Translations under genes and position numbers: made by a program | In this document: piece by piece, positions 31,155 to 43,643 of the stretch | How positions within the stretch are numbered: position 1 is the stretch's first letter | How the letters are laid out: each line of letters begins with the position of its first letter | The notes under the pieces: model-generated | Database searches by the model: none | What the model saw: only the letters and a program-made list of their open reading frames with translations | What the model was told of the DNA's origin: nothing | Source: DATKAS01 sp963773315 | Lineage (GTDB): Bacteria; Actinomycetota; Acidimicrobiia; Acidimicrobiales; DATKAS01 | Assembly: GCA_963773315.1 (NCBI GenBank) | Contig: CAVZAF010000001.1 | Coordinates: 1 to 64,000, forward strand | Direction of reading: 5' to 3' | Length of the DNA: 64,000 nt

Positions 31155-32906
31155 TCACACGCGAAGTGGGTCGACCTCGATGCGCAGACGAGCCGCGGGA
31201 CGGCGACGTGCGGGCGAGTGCGTCGGCCAGCGCGTCGGGCGACGCGGCTCGAACGAGCCACATGCCCTTCGCGGGGCCGAGCACGTCGATGCCGAGTGGC
31301 ACGCCCAGCGTCGCGACGAAGTCGTCCGCCCCGGGGCCGGAGATCGCGGCCATCGCTTTCGCAGGCGGGAAGCCGAGATCACGTCGACGTCGAGCCTCTG
31401 CATCGCTCGACGCGTGCCGGATCGGCGTGGAGCGCGGCGTCGAGCACCTCATGGTTCGGCGACGCGGGTCTGGACGAGCACACGTGACCCCGGGCGCCGA
31501 CCTCCGACCAGCCTCGCGGCGCGCGCCAGCAAGGCGAACGCCTGCTCCGAGGCGCGGTATCGGGGCGCCAGCATCTCCTGGTCGAAGTCGAGGAAGGCCA
31601 CCGCGTCGGCTTCGGTCACCCGGTGCAGCGCGGCTTCGGTGCCGACGTGCACTCGCGCGGTGGCGCCGTCCTCATCCGCGGCCGTGACATCGACGACCGG
31701 CTCCCCCGCGAGGGCCTCCAGCTCCTCACGCACACGGCTCACGCCGGCACGGAGGTTCTTGAACCGGGTCGAGTGGCACCGGAGGCAGACCGGCGGCCGC
31801 ACGGTCGCGCAACGCGGGCACGCGAAGTCGGCGGTCGGCTGGATGACCGCGGCGCCGCACCGCTCGCACGTCGCAAGCTCGCCGCACGCGACACACGCGA
31901 GCAGCCGAGCCCTTCCTGTGCGGTTGAGCACGCATACGACGCGCTCAGACGAACGGAGCACGCGAACGAGTGCCTCGGAGTACAGACCGGTGCGGATGGG
32001 GTCATCGGCCTGGCGCATGTCGACCACCTCGAGCGCGGGCCAGCCCTGCCGCTCGGCATTGCGGCTCGCGGTGACCAGCGGGCGCCACGCGAGCGCTTCG
32101 AGGCTCGGGCACGGCGACACGAGCACCACGGGCACGCCGGCCCGGCGCGCACGCTCGACCGCGACGTCACGCGCGTGCCAAGCGGGGACGCGTTCCTCTT
32201 TGAGCGCCTCGTCGTGCTCGTCGATCACGACGACCACTGCGAGAGTCGGGCACGGGCGCCCAGACCGCGTTGCGGGCACCGATCGTGACGCCTGCCCCTG
32301 CCCGCGCCTGGCCCCAGTCGCGTGGCAGCGACTGCGACGCCCACGCCGGAGCGCCGCACGCGTGCGGCGAGTCCGCAGGCGGTGGCGACCGACGGCGTCA
32401 CCACGAGCGCCGGGCCGAGGCGCGCGGCCGCGAGCACGAGCGCGAGCGGGTCGACGGACGGCGGCCGTCGGACCACTGCTCCTCGCCCGATCAGCGCCTC
32501 GGGTGGGAGATCGGCGACTTCGCCGCCCATCGGCACAGTGCCCATGAGCGGGGACGGCAGCCGGGACACGAGCGTCGGCGGGGATGCGGCGGTGAGGATC
32601 GTACGCGGCGCGCCCCGCCCACCGATGCGCGGCCCACGTGGCGAGCTCGACCACGTCGGCGGGTGGTCCGATGCCGCGCACCGCGAGCACCTCTGCGAGG
32701 GTGACTCCGGCGGGAGGCGACACGTCGACGTCGACGATCCATCCGCTCACACGCCGCCCGTGCAACGGCACCCGCACCTGCGCGCCGACGACCGCAAGCG
32801 CGGCCTGGCGCGCGGGCACCATGTAGTCGAACGTCTTGTCGATCGGGCCGTCCGGGAGCACCCGGACCGTGAGGCCCGCGGGGTCTGGCGTCGCGCTACA
32901 AGCCAA
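31155..32906 (-). CDS. priA: PriA-like primosomal protein lacking the P-loop
   Basis: Replication restart protein. The 3'-DNA-binding domain opens VRVLPDGPIDKTFDYMVP. The C-terminal half holds the zinc-binding cluster CVACGELATCERCGAAV and CPRCATVRPPVCLRCHSTRF, then helicase-like motifs. Where a helicase would have a Walker A lysine I find LGPALVVTPSVATACGL, and the DEAD-box is replaced by VVIDEHDEALKEE. This agrees with the inactivated PriA of actinobacteria, which probably recruits proteins without unwinding. Four or more frameshifts (near 32650, 32560, 32240, 31450). Start assumed at TTG 32906, overlapping the metK end; a GTG some bases downstream is possible. About 584 residues. Confidence 0.86.
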
Positions 32907-34095
32907 GCGCGCTGCGCATGTCGTCCAACCTGGTCGGGTACTCCCAGGTGAACTCCTTCTCGGCGCGACCGAAGTGCCCGTACGCGGCGGTGCGCTTGTA
33001 GATCGGCCGGCGAAGGTCGAGGTCGCGGATGATCGCGGCAGGGCGAAGGTCGAACACCTCGTCGACAGCGCTCGCGATCTTCTCGGGGTCGACTGTCTCG
33101 GTGCCGAACGTCTCGACCATGATCGACACCGGACGAGCCACGCCGATCGCGTAGGCGACCTGGATCTCGCAGCGAGTGGCCGCACCCGACGCGACGACGT
33201 GCTTCGCGACCCAGCGCGCGGCGTACGCAGCGGAGCGGTCGACCTTCGACGGGTCCTTGCCCGAGAACGCGCCGCCGCCGTGGCGGGCCATGCCCCCGTA
33301 CGTGTCGACGATGATCTTGCGGCCCGTGAGGCCGGTGTCGGCGTGCGGGCCACCGAGCTCGAACGTGCCGGTCGGGTTCACGAGAACGTCGAAGCCGTCG
33401 TCCGCGAACTGCGGCGGGAGCGAGCGGGTGGATCACGTGCTCCTTGAGGTCGGGCTTGATGAGCGTCTCGGCGTCGAGGCTCGGGCGCATGCTGCGTCGA
33501 GATGAGCACGGTCTTCAAGCGCACCGGCTTGCCGTCTTCGTAGTCGAACGTGACCTGCGTCTTCCCGTCGGGACGGAGGTACGGGAGGATGCCCGCCTTG
33601 CGCACCTCGGACAAGGCGATGCGGCGAGCCGATGCGCGAGCCAGATCGGCAGCGGCATGAGGTCCTCGGTCTCGTCGCACGCGTAGCCGAACATCATCCC
33701 CTGGTCGCCGGCGCCCTGGCTGTTGAGGATGTCTTCGCCGCTCTTGCCCGAGCGCGTCTCGGCGGAGGTGTCGACGCCTTGCGCGATGTTCGGCGACTGC
33801 GGGATCGATCGACACCATCACGCCGCACGTGTTGCCGTCGAAGCCGAACGACTCACGGTCGTAGCCGATGCCCTTGATCGTGTCGCGCACGAGGTTCGGG
33901 ATGTCGACGTAGGCCTCGGTGGTGACCTCTCCGGCGACGATGCACAGGCCCGTCGTGAGCAACGTCTCGCACGCCACACGACCGGTCGGGTCCTACGGCG
34001 AGGATCGAGTCGAGGACGGCATCGGAGATCTGGTCGGCCATCTTGTCGGGATGGCCCTCCGTGACGGACTCGGAGGTGAAGGTCCAGCGGCTCAC
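32896..34095 (-). CDS. metK: S-adenosylmethionine synthase
   Basis: Makes SAM from methionine and ATP. MSRWTFTSESVTEGHPDKMA has the ATP-site histidine; FGFDGNTCGVMV, GACDETEDLMPLPI-like text (MMFGYACDETEDLMP), GGPHADTGLTGRKIIVDTYG and the P-loop-like GGGAFSGKDPSKVDRSAAYA follow. Frameshifts lie near 33990, 33810, 33640, 33500 and 33420. About 399 residues, normal. The GTG at 34095 has GAGGAG upstream. No SAM riboswitch is visible in the 38 bases before it. Confidence 0.94.
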
Positions 34096-34133
34096 AGCGG
34101 TGCTCCTCGGTCGACGTGTGCTTTGAAGGGGGG

Positions 34134-35329
34134 CTACTGACGCGCTCGCAGGACCACGACGGCATCGAACACCGCTGCAGCGACCGCACGTTTGTCAGTC
34201 AGGCTGACATTCTGCTCGATCCCCTGCACCGAGGATCACAACCTCGTTGGTGTCGTGCTCGAAACCGGCGCCTGGCGCCGACACGTCGTTGGCGACGATC
34301 AGGTCGAGCCGCTTGCGCCGGAGCTTGCCCTCGGCGTTCGCCCGGAGAGACTCGGTCTCGGCTGCAAAGCCGACCAGGGTCTGGCCGGGGCGCTTCGCGG
34401 CGCCGAGGCCGGCGAGGATGTCAGGCGTCGGCTCGAGGAGGATCTCGGGCGGACCGCCTTCCTTCTTGATCTTGTGATCGACCGCGGCCTTCGGGCGGAA
34501 GTCCGCGACGGCCGCGGCCATGACGACGACGTCCGTCGATCGCAGCGCGAGCCATGACGGCGGCCTCCATCTCGGCGGCAGTCTCGACGGCCACGAGCTC
34601 GGCACCCTCCGGCACCGGCCGGCCCACGGTCGTGATGACCGTGACCGACGCGCCGCGAGCCGCGGCTTCGAACGCCAGCGCATGCCCTTGCTTTCCCGAC
34701 GACCGGTTCGCGATGACGCGCACCGCATCGATCGGCTCTCGCGTGCCGCCCGCGGTCACCAACACGCGCAGCCCAGCCATGTCCTTCGGCGCGAGCTCGC
34801 GCTCGATGTGCTCGACGATCGTCTCGGGGCTCGCGAGGCGCCCGGACCCGATGTCGCCGCCGGCGAGACGTCCGGACTCGGGGTCGACGACGCGCACGCC
34901 GCGCCGGCGCAGAGTCGCGAGGTTCTCCTGCACCGACGCGTGCTCCCACATCTCGGTGTGCATCGCGGGGCACACGATGACCGGCGCCCGCGTCGCGATC
35001 ACGACGGCAGTGAGGAGGTCGCCCGACAGGCCGGCCGCGTACGCGGCGAGGAAGCGAGCCGTCGCGGGAGCGATGACCACCAGATCGGCGGACTGCCCGA
35101 GGCGCGTGTGCGGGATCGGATCACCGTCATCCCACAACGACGAGTGCACGGGCTCGGAAGCGAGCGCGGAGAACGTCGTCTCACCGACGAAGCGGCGCGC
35201 GTCACGCGTCATGATCGGCACGACGTGCGCACCGAGGTCGACGAGGCGTCGGCACACCTCGATCGCCTTGTAGGCGGCGATGCCGCCCGTGACCCCCAGG
35301 ACGATGCGGCGCCCGGTGAGGCCCGCCAT
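34134..35329 (-). CDS. coaBC: Phosphopantothenoylcysteine synthetase/decarboxylase
   Basis: Two steps of coenzyme A synthesis. The N-terminal flavin decarboxylase (1-180) has GVTGGIAAYKAIEVCRRL, SADLVVIAPATARFLAAYA and PAMHTEMWEH. The C-terminal CoaB part has VLVTAGGTREPIDAVRVIAN, RSSGKQGHALA, MAAAVADFRPK and the dimer lysine region KIKKEGG. Frameshifts near 34550 and 34200 affect the CoaB part. The true end is the TAG at 34134 after NVSLTDKRAVAAAVFDAVV. About 398 residues. Starts four bases after rpoZ. Confidence 0.93.
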
Positions 35330-35333
35330 GGGT

Positions 35334-35663
35334 CTACTCGGTTGCTTCCTCGTCGGAAGCGGCCGAGGCCTCGGCCTGCGCTTCGGCGAGCTCGCCCTCC
35401 TCGCCCTCTCCACCGGGCTCAGGGCGGACGTAGGTGATCTTGTCGGCGGCGATCTCCTCGAACGCGATCGACAGGGGCTTGCGAGACACCGAGGCCACCT
35501 GCGGCGGCACGATCGCGCCGAGCCCGTCGCCGAGCTGGTTGAAGTACGAGTTGATCTGCCGCGCTCGCTTGGCCGCCAACGTCACGAGGGTGAACTTCGA
35601 GTCGGAGCGGTCGAGCAGTGACTCGATCGCGGGGTTCATCATCGTGTCGTGGGGACGCGCCAT
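35334..35663 (-). CDS. rpoZ: RNA polymerase omega subunit
   Basis: Small subunit that helps assemble RNA polymerase. Intact, 109 residues. MNPAIESLLDRSDSKFTLVT and AAKRARQINSY are the conserved omega motifs (the latter is the ARQI helix that contacts beta prime). An acidic tail rich in E and A ends the protein. AGGAG lies seven bases upstream of the ATG. Confidence 0.94.
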   Translation of the reverse strand: MARPHDTMMNPAIESLLDRSDSKFTLVTLAAKRARQINSYFNQLGDGLGAIVPPQVASVSRKPLSIAFEEIAADKITYVRPEPGGEGEEGELAEAQAEASAASDEEATE

Positions 35664-35693
35664 TGACAGCTCCTGAGCAGCGGATTCGGGACT

Positions 35694-36640
35694 TCAGGGT
35701 AGCAGGAGCAAGCCCTCGGCCCTCGACAGCGCGACCCAAAGCGCCGGGTCAACCGGCTCGGCGAGCATCGCCACGTCGGCCCGCATCTCGTCGACGTCGC
35801 GCGCCCCGATCAGCAGCGTGGTGATCAGCGGCTGACGATGCGACGAAGTGCAGCGCCGCGGCGGGCAGCGACGTGCCATGGCGCTCGCAGGTGGCAGCGA
35901 TCGCCGCTGGCCTGGGCCAGGCGCTCGTCGGCCACCGCGCACGTAGTCGTAGCGTCGCGCCGGCTGTCGGCGACGGCGAGCACACCGCTGTTGAACACGC
36001 CCCCGGCGATCACGCCGACACCGCGTTCCGCGCAGGCCGCCAGCAGGCCCGAGTGGAGTGCGGCCTGGTCGAGGAGGGTGTAGCGACCGGCGACGAGGAT
36101 CACGTCGAGATCGCACCGCTCGACGGCCTCCTTCAGCGGCGCGACGTAGTTCATGCCGAATCCGATCGCCGTCACGACTCCGTCGTCTCGAAGCGCCGCC
36201 AGCGCGGGGGCCGCCTCGGCGATCGCCTGTTCCAAGTGGTTGTCGGGGTCGTGGATGAGCGCGACGTCGATGCGGTCGAGACCAAGGCGTCCGAGGCTCT
36301 CCTCGAGCGACCTGCGCACCCCGTCGGCCGAGAAGTCGAACCTCGGCACCTGCCCGTGCGAGACCTTGAAGCCGTCGGCGCCGTCCGGCGTGCCCGGCAC
36401 GAGCAGCCGACCGACCTTGGTGGAGAGCACGAAGTCGCCACGCGGGTGAGCCGAGAGCGCGGCGCCGAGCCGCCGTTCGGCGAGACCGTGCCCGTAGAGC
36501 GGCGCGGTGTCGAACACGCGGATGCCGGCCGCCCAGGCGTCGGCGACGGTTGCCGCCGCATCCTCCTCGGAAACCTCGGCATAGAGGTTGCCGAGAGGCG
36601 CCGTGCCGAGACCGAGGCGACTCGGTGGCGAGTAGCTCAC
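35694..36640 (-). CDS. Aldo/keto reductase
   Basis: NAD(P)H-dependent oxidoreductase, about 315 residues. The barrel carries the catalytic set: aspartate and tyrosine in VFDTAPLYGHGLAERRLG, lysine in FVLSTKVGRLL and histidine in VALIHDPD. The pattern is closest to the D-threo-aldose 1-dehydrogenase / pyridoxal dehydrogenase group; substrate unknown. Frameshifts near 35850 and 35830 move the end to LITTLLIGARDVDEM. GTG at 36640 overlaps the gmk stop as GTGA. It is inserted between gmk and rpoZ, which usually touch. Confidence 0.85.
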
Positions 36641-37190
36641 CTCGTGTGCGTTGCGAAGCGATCGACTGCAGCTCTTTCACGGCGCGATCGATCTCGTCGT
36701 TCACCATCACATGGTCGGCGAGCGCGAGCCCGATCGGCTCTTCCTCCTCGGCCTTCTGCAGCCGCTTCGCCACCTTGTCCTCGGCATCGCCGCGTGCACG
36801 CAGCCGTCGCTGCTGCTCCGCACGCGACGGCGGCATCACGAAGATCGACGACCGCGCCGGGATGCAAGGCGCGGACTTGCTGCGCACCGTGCAGCTCGAT
36901 CTCGAGGACGACATGCTGCACCGGACGGCGGCTTCGGGGTCGGCGTGCCGTAGTAGTTGCCGAGGAACTCGGTCCATTCGAGGAAGCCGCCTGCGTCGAT
37001 GCGCGCTTCGAACGCGGCACGATCGACGAAGACGTACGCGCTTGCGGACCTCGCGGACGACGCAGCCCGCGTCGTCCACGAGCGACTGAGCCACAGATCT
37101 GGCTCGCGACGCATGAGCTCTGCGACGAGCGTCCCCTTGCCGACGCCACCCGGGCCGGAGACGACGAAGATCAGATCAGCGACCGATCAG
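36637..37190 (-). CDS. gmk: Guanylate kinase
   Basis: Converts GMP to GDP. The P-loop reads FVVSGPGGVGKGTLVAELM, then RREPDLWLSRSWTTR and the GMP-binding GGFLEWTEFLGNYYGTP, then DVVLEIELHGAQQVRALHP. The lid and C-terminus read IFVMPPSRAEQQRRL and MVNDEIDRAVKELQSI. Frameshifts near 37060, 36935, 36870 and 36660. The start is not visible: in the P-loop frame there is a TGA at about 37173 and no ATG or GTG after it, so one more error probably hides it. About 184 residues. Confidence 0.87.
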
Positions 37191-37207
37191 ATCAGGAGGA
37201 CGTACGG

Positions 37208-37533
37208 TCAGCAGCTTGCAGCTTCGGGTGCAGCGAGCAGCGCCTCGCGCTGCTGCGCACCGAGGCCCGCGACACGACGGGACTCGCTGATCCCGATCTC
37301 TTCCATGATGCGACGGGCCTGGACCTTGCCCACGCCTGGCAGCGACTCGAGCAGCGCGAGGACCTTCAGCTTGCCCACCACATCGTCGCCCTTGGCCTGG
37401 GCGAGCACTTCAGGAAGCGTGACCGAGCCCATCTTGAGCTTCTCCTTGAGCTCGGCCCGCAGAGTGCGAACCTCGGCCGCCTTCTTCAGGGCGGCCGCTC
37501 GCTGATCGGCTGACAGGGGGGAGGATTCGGCAT
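37208..37533 (-). CDS. mihF: Actinobacterial integration host factor
   Basis: Sequence-tolerant DNA-binding nucleoid protein found in actinobacteria. LPEVLAQAKGDDVVGKLKVL and the helix-two-turn-helix LESLPGVGKVQARRIMEEIG, then RRVAGLGAQQREALL, are diagnostic. The N-terminal helix ADQRAAALKKAAEVRTLRAE joins the ATG (37533) only after correcting a run of six C/G at 37516-37521. About 108 residues. A TAGGGT box lies seven bases upstream of the ATG. Confidence 0.92.
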
Positions 37534-37540
37534 GGGCGGC

Positions 37541-37546
37541 ACCCTA
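37541..37546 (-). promoter_or_regulatory. Candidate -10 box for mihF (leaderless)
   Basis: TAGGGT on the minus strand, seven bases before the mihF ATG; same word and spacing as at 21404 and 63868. Confidence 0.5.
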
Positions 37547-37554
37547 GCGCGGGG

Positions 37555-37616
37555 GTTTCTCAGCCCGGACCCCAGCACGTTCTCTTGGTGCTGGCGTGTC
37601 GCCGGGAGTGAGAAAC
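37555..37616. repeat. Nested inverted repeat between pyrF and mihF
   Basis: Outer arms GTTTCTCAGCCCGG (37555-37568) and CCGGGAGTGAGAAAC (37602-37616), inner arms CCCAGCAC (37571-37578) and GTGCTGG (37588-37594) around a short loop. It begins 18 bases past the pyrF stop and ends just upstream of the mihF -10. It probably ends the pyr operon and may also bind a protein near the mihF promoter. Confidence 0.6.
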
Positions 37617-37633
37617 ACCAAGAAATCCAGCGT

Positions 37634-38341
37634 TCAGGCGATCGAGCTCACCAGGTTCTCGGCTGCGGCACAGGGGTCTGACGCCTCGGTCACTGCACGT
37701 CCGATCACGAGCAGGTCGGCACCGGCATCGAGCGCCTCGCGCGGCGTCGCGGCACGAGCCTGGTCGTGGTGCGCAACGCCTTCGGGGCGGATGCCGGGCA
37801 CGACGATCGTGAGTCGTGGCGCGAACAGCGCGGCGTCGCGCACGTCGCTCGCGGCGCACACGATGCCGCCGCACCCACTCTCGACGGCCGCGCCGACACG
37901 CTTCGGGAGGATGTGCTCGGGAGCGTCATCGTCGCTCGTGAGGATCGTGACCGCGAGCGCGGTCGCCGGCGCGAGGCCCGCGCGCTCGGCACCCTCGGCG
38001 AGCCCGTCGACGCCGGCGCGCAGCATGGGTACGCCGCCCTGGGCGTGGAGCGTCAGGTAGTCGGCACCGAACGCGCCGATCACGCGGGCGGCGCGGTGCA
38101 CCGTCGTCGGGATGTCGTGCAGCTTCAGGTCGAGGAACACGCGGTACCCGAGATCGGCGAACGCGCCGATGGCCTCGGGCCCGGCGGCGCTGAACAGCTC
38201 GAGGCCCACCTTCGCCGTGCCGAACCACGGCCGCAGCATGCGACCGATGCGGATCGCCTCGACGAGGTCGTCGACATCGAGCGCCAGCGCGAGCCGATCG
38301 CGCGTCGCGATCTGCTGCTGTGCGATCTCATCGGTCTTCAT
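37634..38341 (-). CDS. pyrF: Orotidine 5'-phosphate decarboxylase
   Basis: Last step to UMP. Intact, 235 residues. The barrel has LALALDVDDLVEAI, VGLELFSAAGPEAI, and the catalytic FLDLKLHDIPTTV with the charged Asp/Lys set; VVPGIRPEGVAHHDQ and GRAVTEASDP close the phosphate site. ATG 38341 lies within the end of pyrD (14-base overlap). It is the last gene of the pyr operon. Confidence 0.94.
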   Translation of the reverse strand: MKTDEIAQQQIATRDRLALALDVDDLVEAIRIGRMLRPWFGTAKVGLELFSAAGPEAIGAFADLGYRVFLDLKLHDIPTTVHRAARVIGAFGADYLTLHAQGGVPMLRAGVDGLAEGAERAGLAPATALAVTILTSDDDAPEHILPKRVGAAVESGCGGIVCAASDVRDAALFAPRLTIVVPGIRPEGVAHHDQARAATPREALDAGADLLVIGRAVTEASDPCAAAENLVSSIA

Positions 38342-39257
38342 GCACCGCTCCCACGATCTCCGTGACGGCACCGATCTCATGCCGTTCGCACCAGTCTCTC
38401 AGCCCTTGCAGCACTGAGCGCGGAGCCTTCGGGTCCGCGAAGTCGCGGTCCCGACTTGGACCGCGGACGCGCCCGCCATCATCAGCTCCACCGCATCGGC
38501 CGCCGTCGCGACGCCTCCGACACCGACGATCGGGAGGTCGGGCACGGCGGCGCGGACGTCGTGGACGGCGCGCACCGCGACCGGATGGATGGCCCGGCCC
38601 GGACAGCCCTCCGCCCGCCCGCTCCGAGCGCGGGGGGCGGGTCCTCGACGTCGATGACCATGCCCATCACCGTGTTCACGAGCGTCACGGCGTCGGCGCC
38701 CGCGGCCTGCGCGGCGCGAGCGACGGCGACGAGCCGATCGGTGTTCGGGCTGAGCTTCGCCCAGAGCGGCCTGCTCGCAGATCGCCGCGGCGCGAAGCGC
38801 CTCTGCCGTCGCCTCGGGCGAATGCGCGAAGAGATGCGCACCACCGTCGAGGTTCGGGCAGCTCAGGTTGACCTCGACCGCGAGGACACATTTCGGCGCG
38901 TTGACCAGCATCTTCGCCACGAGCCCGTATTCGTCAACGGTCCGCCCCCAGATGCTCGCGACCACTCGAGCGCCCGCCCGCTCGAGTCGGGGCAGGTCGT
39001 CGCGGAGCCACTTCGCCACTCCTGGGCCTTGCAGCCCGACGCTGTTCAACATCCCGCCGGTCACCGGATGAAGCCGAGGCGCCGGGTTGCCTGGCCACTC
39101 GAAGGCGGCGAGCGACTTCACGACCACGGCACCGAGCTCGGACAGCGGGAAAGTAGTGAGCGAGCTCGTCGCCGTGGCCCGCGTATCCCGATGCGGTCAT
39201 GACGGGGTTGGGGAGCTCGATCGATCCGATCCTCGAAGTGAGATCGACCGCTGTCAC
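38328..39257 (-). CDS. pyrD: Dihydroorotate dehydrogenase
   Basis: Oxidises dihydroorotate to orotate with FMN. LTSRIGSIELPNPVMTASGY begins the barrel, VVVKSLAAFEWPGNPAPRLHP and AVEVNLSCPNLDGGAHLF bind FMN and substrate, and PLWAKLSPNTDRLVAVARAA and VGVGGVATAADAVELMMAGA follow. The true end is DWCERHEIGAVTEIV then the TGA at 38328. The sequence resembles class 1B, which usually needs PyrK; no pyrK is in this operon. Frameshifts near 39155, 38770, 38620 and 38425. About 309 residues. Confidence 0.92.
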
Positions 39258-39267
39258 CGAACCCCGA

Positions 39268-42560
<3,293 letters not shown>

Positions 42561-42561
<1 letters not shown>

Positions 42562-43643
42562 CAGCGTGCCTCGACCATCAGCTTGCGGAACTCGTCGAAC
42601 AGGTAGCGCGCATCGTGCGGGCCCGGGCCCGCCTCCGGGTGGTACTGCACGCTGAACGCGGGCACCTCGCGGCACCGGATTCCCTCGACCACACCGTCGT
42701 TGAGGTTCACGTGCGTGATGTCGGCGACGTCGAGACCCTCGACGTCGACTGCAAAGTTGTGGTTCTGGCTCGTGATCTCGACCTGCCCGGTCGCGAGGTG
42801 ACGGACCGGATGGTTGCCACCGTGATGCCCGAACGGCAGCTTGAACGTCCGCGCACCGAGCGCGGCAGCGAGCAGCTGATGTCCGAGGCAGATGCCGAAC
42901 ACCGGCACCTGACCGAGCAGCGCTTCGATGTTGCGGACCGCGTACCCGAGCGTCGCCGGATCGCCGGGTCCGTTCGACAGGAACACGCCTTCGGGCTCAC
43001 GCGCGAGCACCTCGCTCGCGGTCGTGGAAGCCGGGACGACTTCGATCGTCGCGAGCTCACCGAGCTGCCTGAGCATCGTCGCCTTGATGCCGAAGTCGTA
43101 CGCGACCACGCGGAAGGGACCTGTGCCGATCGTGTAGGGCGCGTCACAAGTCACGGTCGCGACGAGGTCGATGCCGTCGGTGCCGGGCTCGGCCTGCGCG
43201 GCGGCGAGCAGCTCGCCCTCGCTCGCCGTGCCGAAGGCGCCCGGCATCGCTCCCGCCTCGCGGATGTGACGGGTCAACCGTCGGGTGTCGATGCCGGAGA
43301 TGCCCGCGACGCCGGTGCGGACGAGGAACTCGTCGAGGCTCTCGTCGGACCGCCAGCTGCTCGGACGGTCGTTGAAGTCGCGGACCACCACGCCGCGGCA
43401 GAACGGCCTGCGGCTCTCCTCGTCGAGCGCAGTCGCGCCGTAGTTTCCGATGTGCGGATAGGTGAAGCTGATGATCTGCCCTGCGTAGGACGGGTCGGTG
43501 ATCACCTCTTGATATCCGGACAGCACGGTGTTGAAGACGACCTCGCCGCTCGCTACCGCCCGCGGCGCGCCGATCGCCTCCCCCTCGAACACCGTGCCGT
43601 CCGAGAGCACCAGGAGTGCCTCGAGCCTCGGGCCGCTGGTCAT
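42561..43643 (-). CDS. carA: Carbamoyl-phosphate synthase, small subunit
   Basis: Glutaminase subunit that feeds ammonia to CarB. Intact, 360 residues. The N-terminal domain has GVVVRDFNDRPSSWRS and SGIDTRRLTRHIREAGAM; the class I amidotransferase domain has VFLSNGPGDPATL, the nucleophile in FGICLGHQLLAAALG, and the His/Glu pair in FSVQYHPEAGPGPHD. ATG 43643 overlaps the pyrC stop. Confidence 0.96.

Noticed and set aside
30913..31452. Independent gene upstream of def reading DLGFPPAKAMAAISGPGAD
   Set aside because: It is the C-terminal part of priA in another frame after a frameshift near 31450.
29321..31687. 788-residue plus-strand frame opposite rsmB, fmt, def and priA
   Set aside because: Antisense of known genes; no recognisable domain and no ribosome site.
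34096..34133. SAM riboswitch upstream of metK
   Set aside because: Only 38 bases separate coaBC and metK and no SAM aptamer motif is present.
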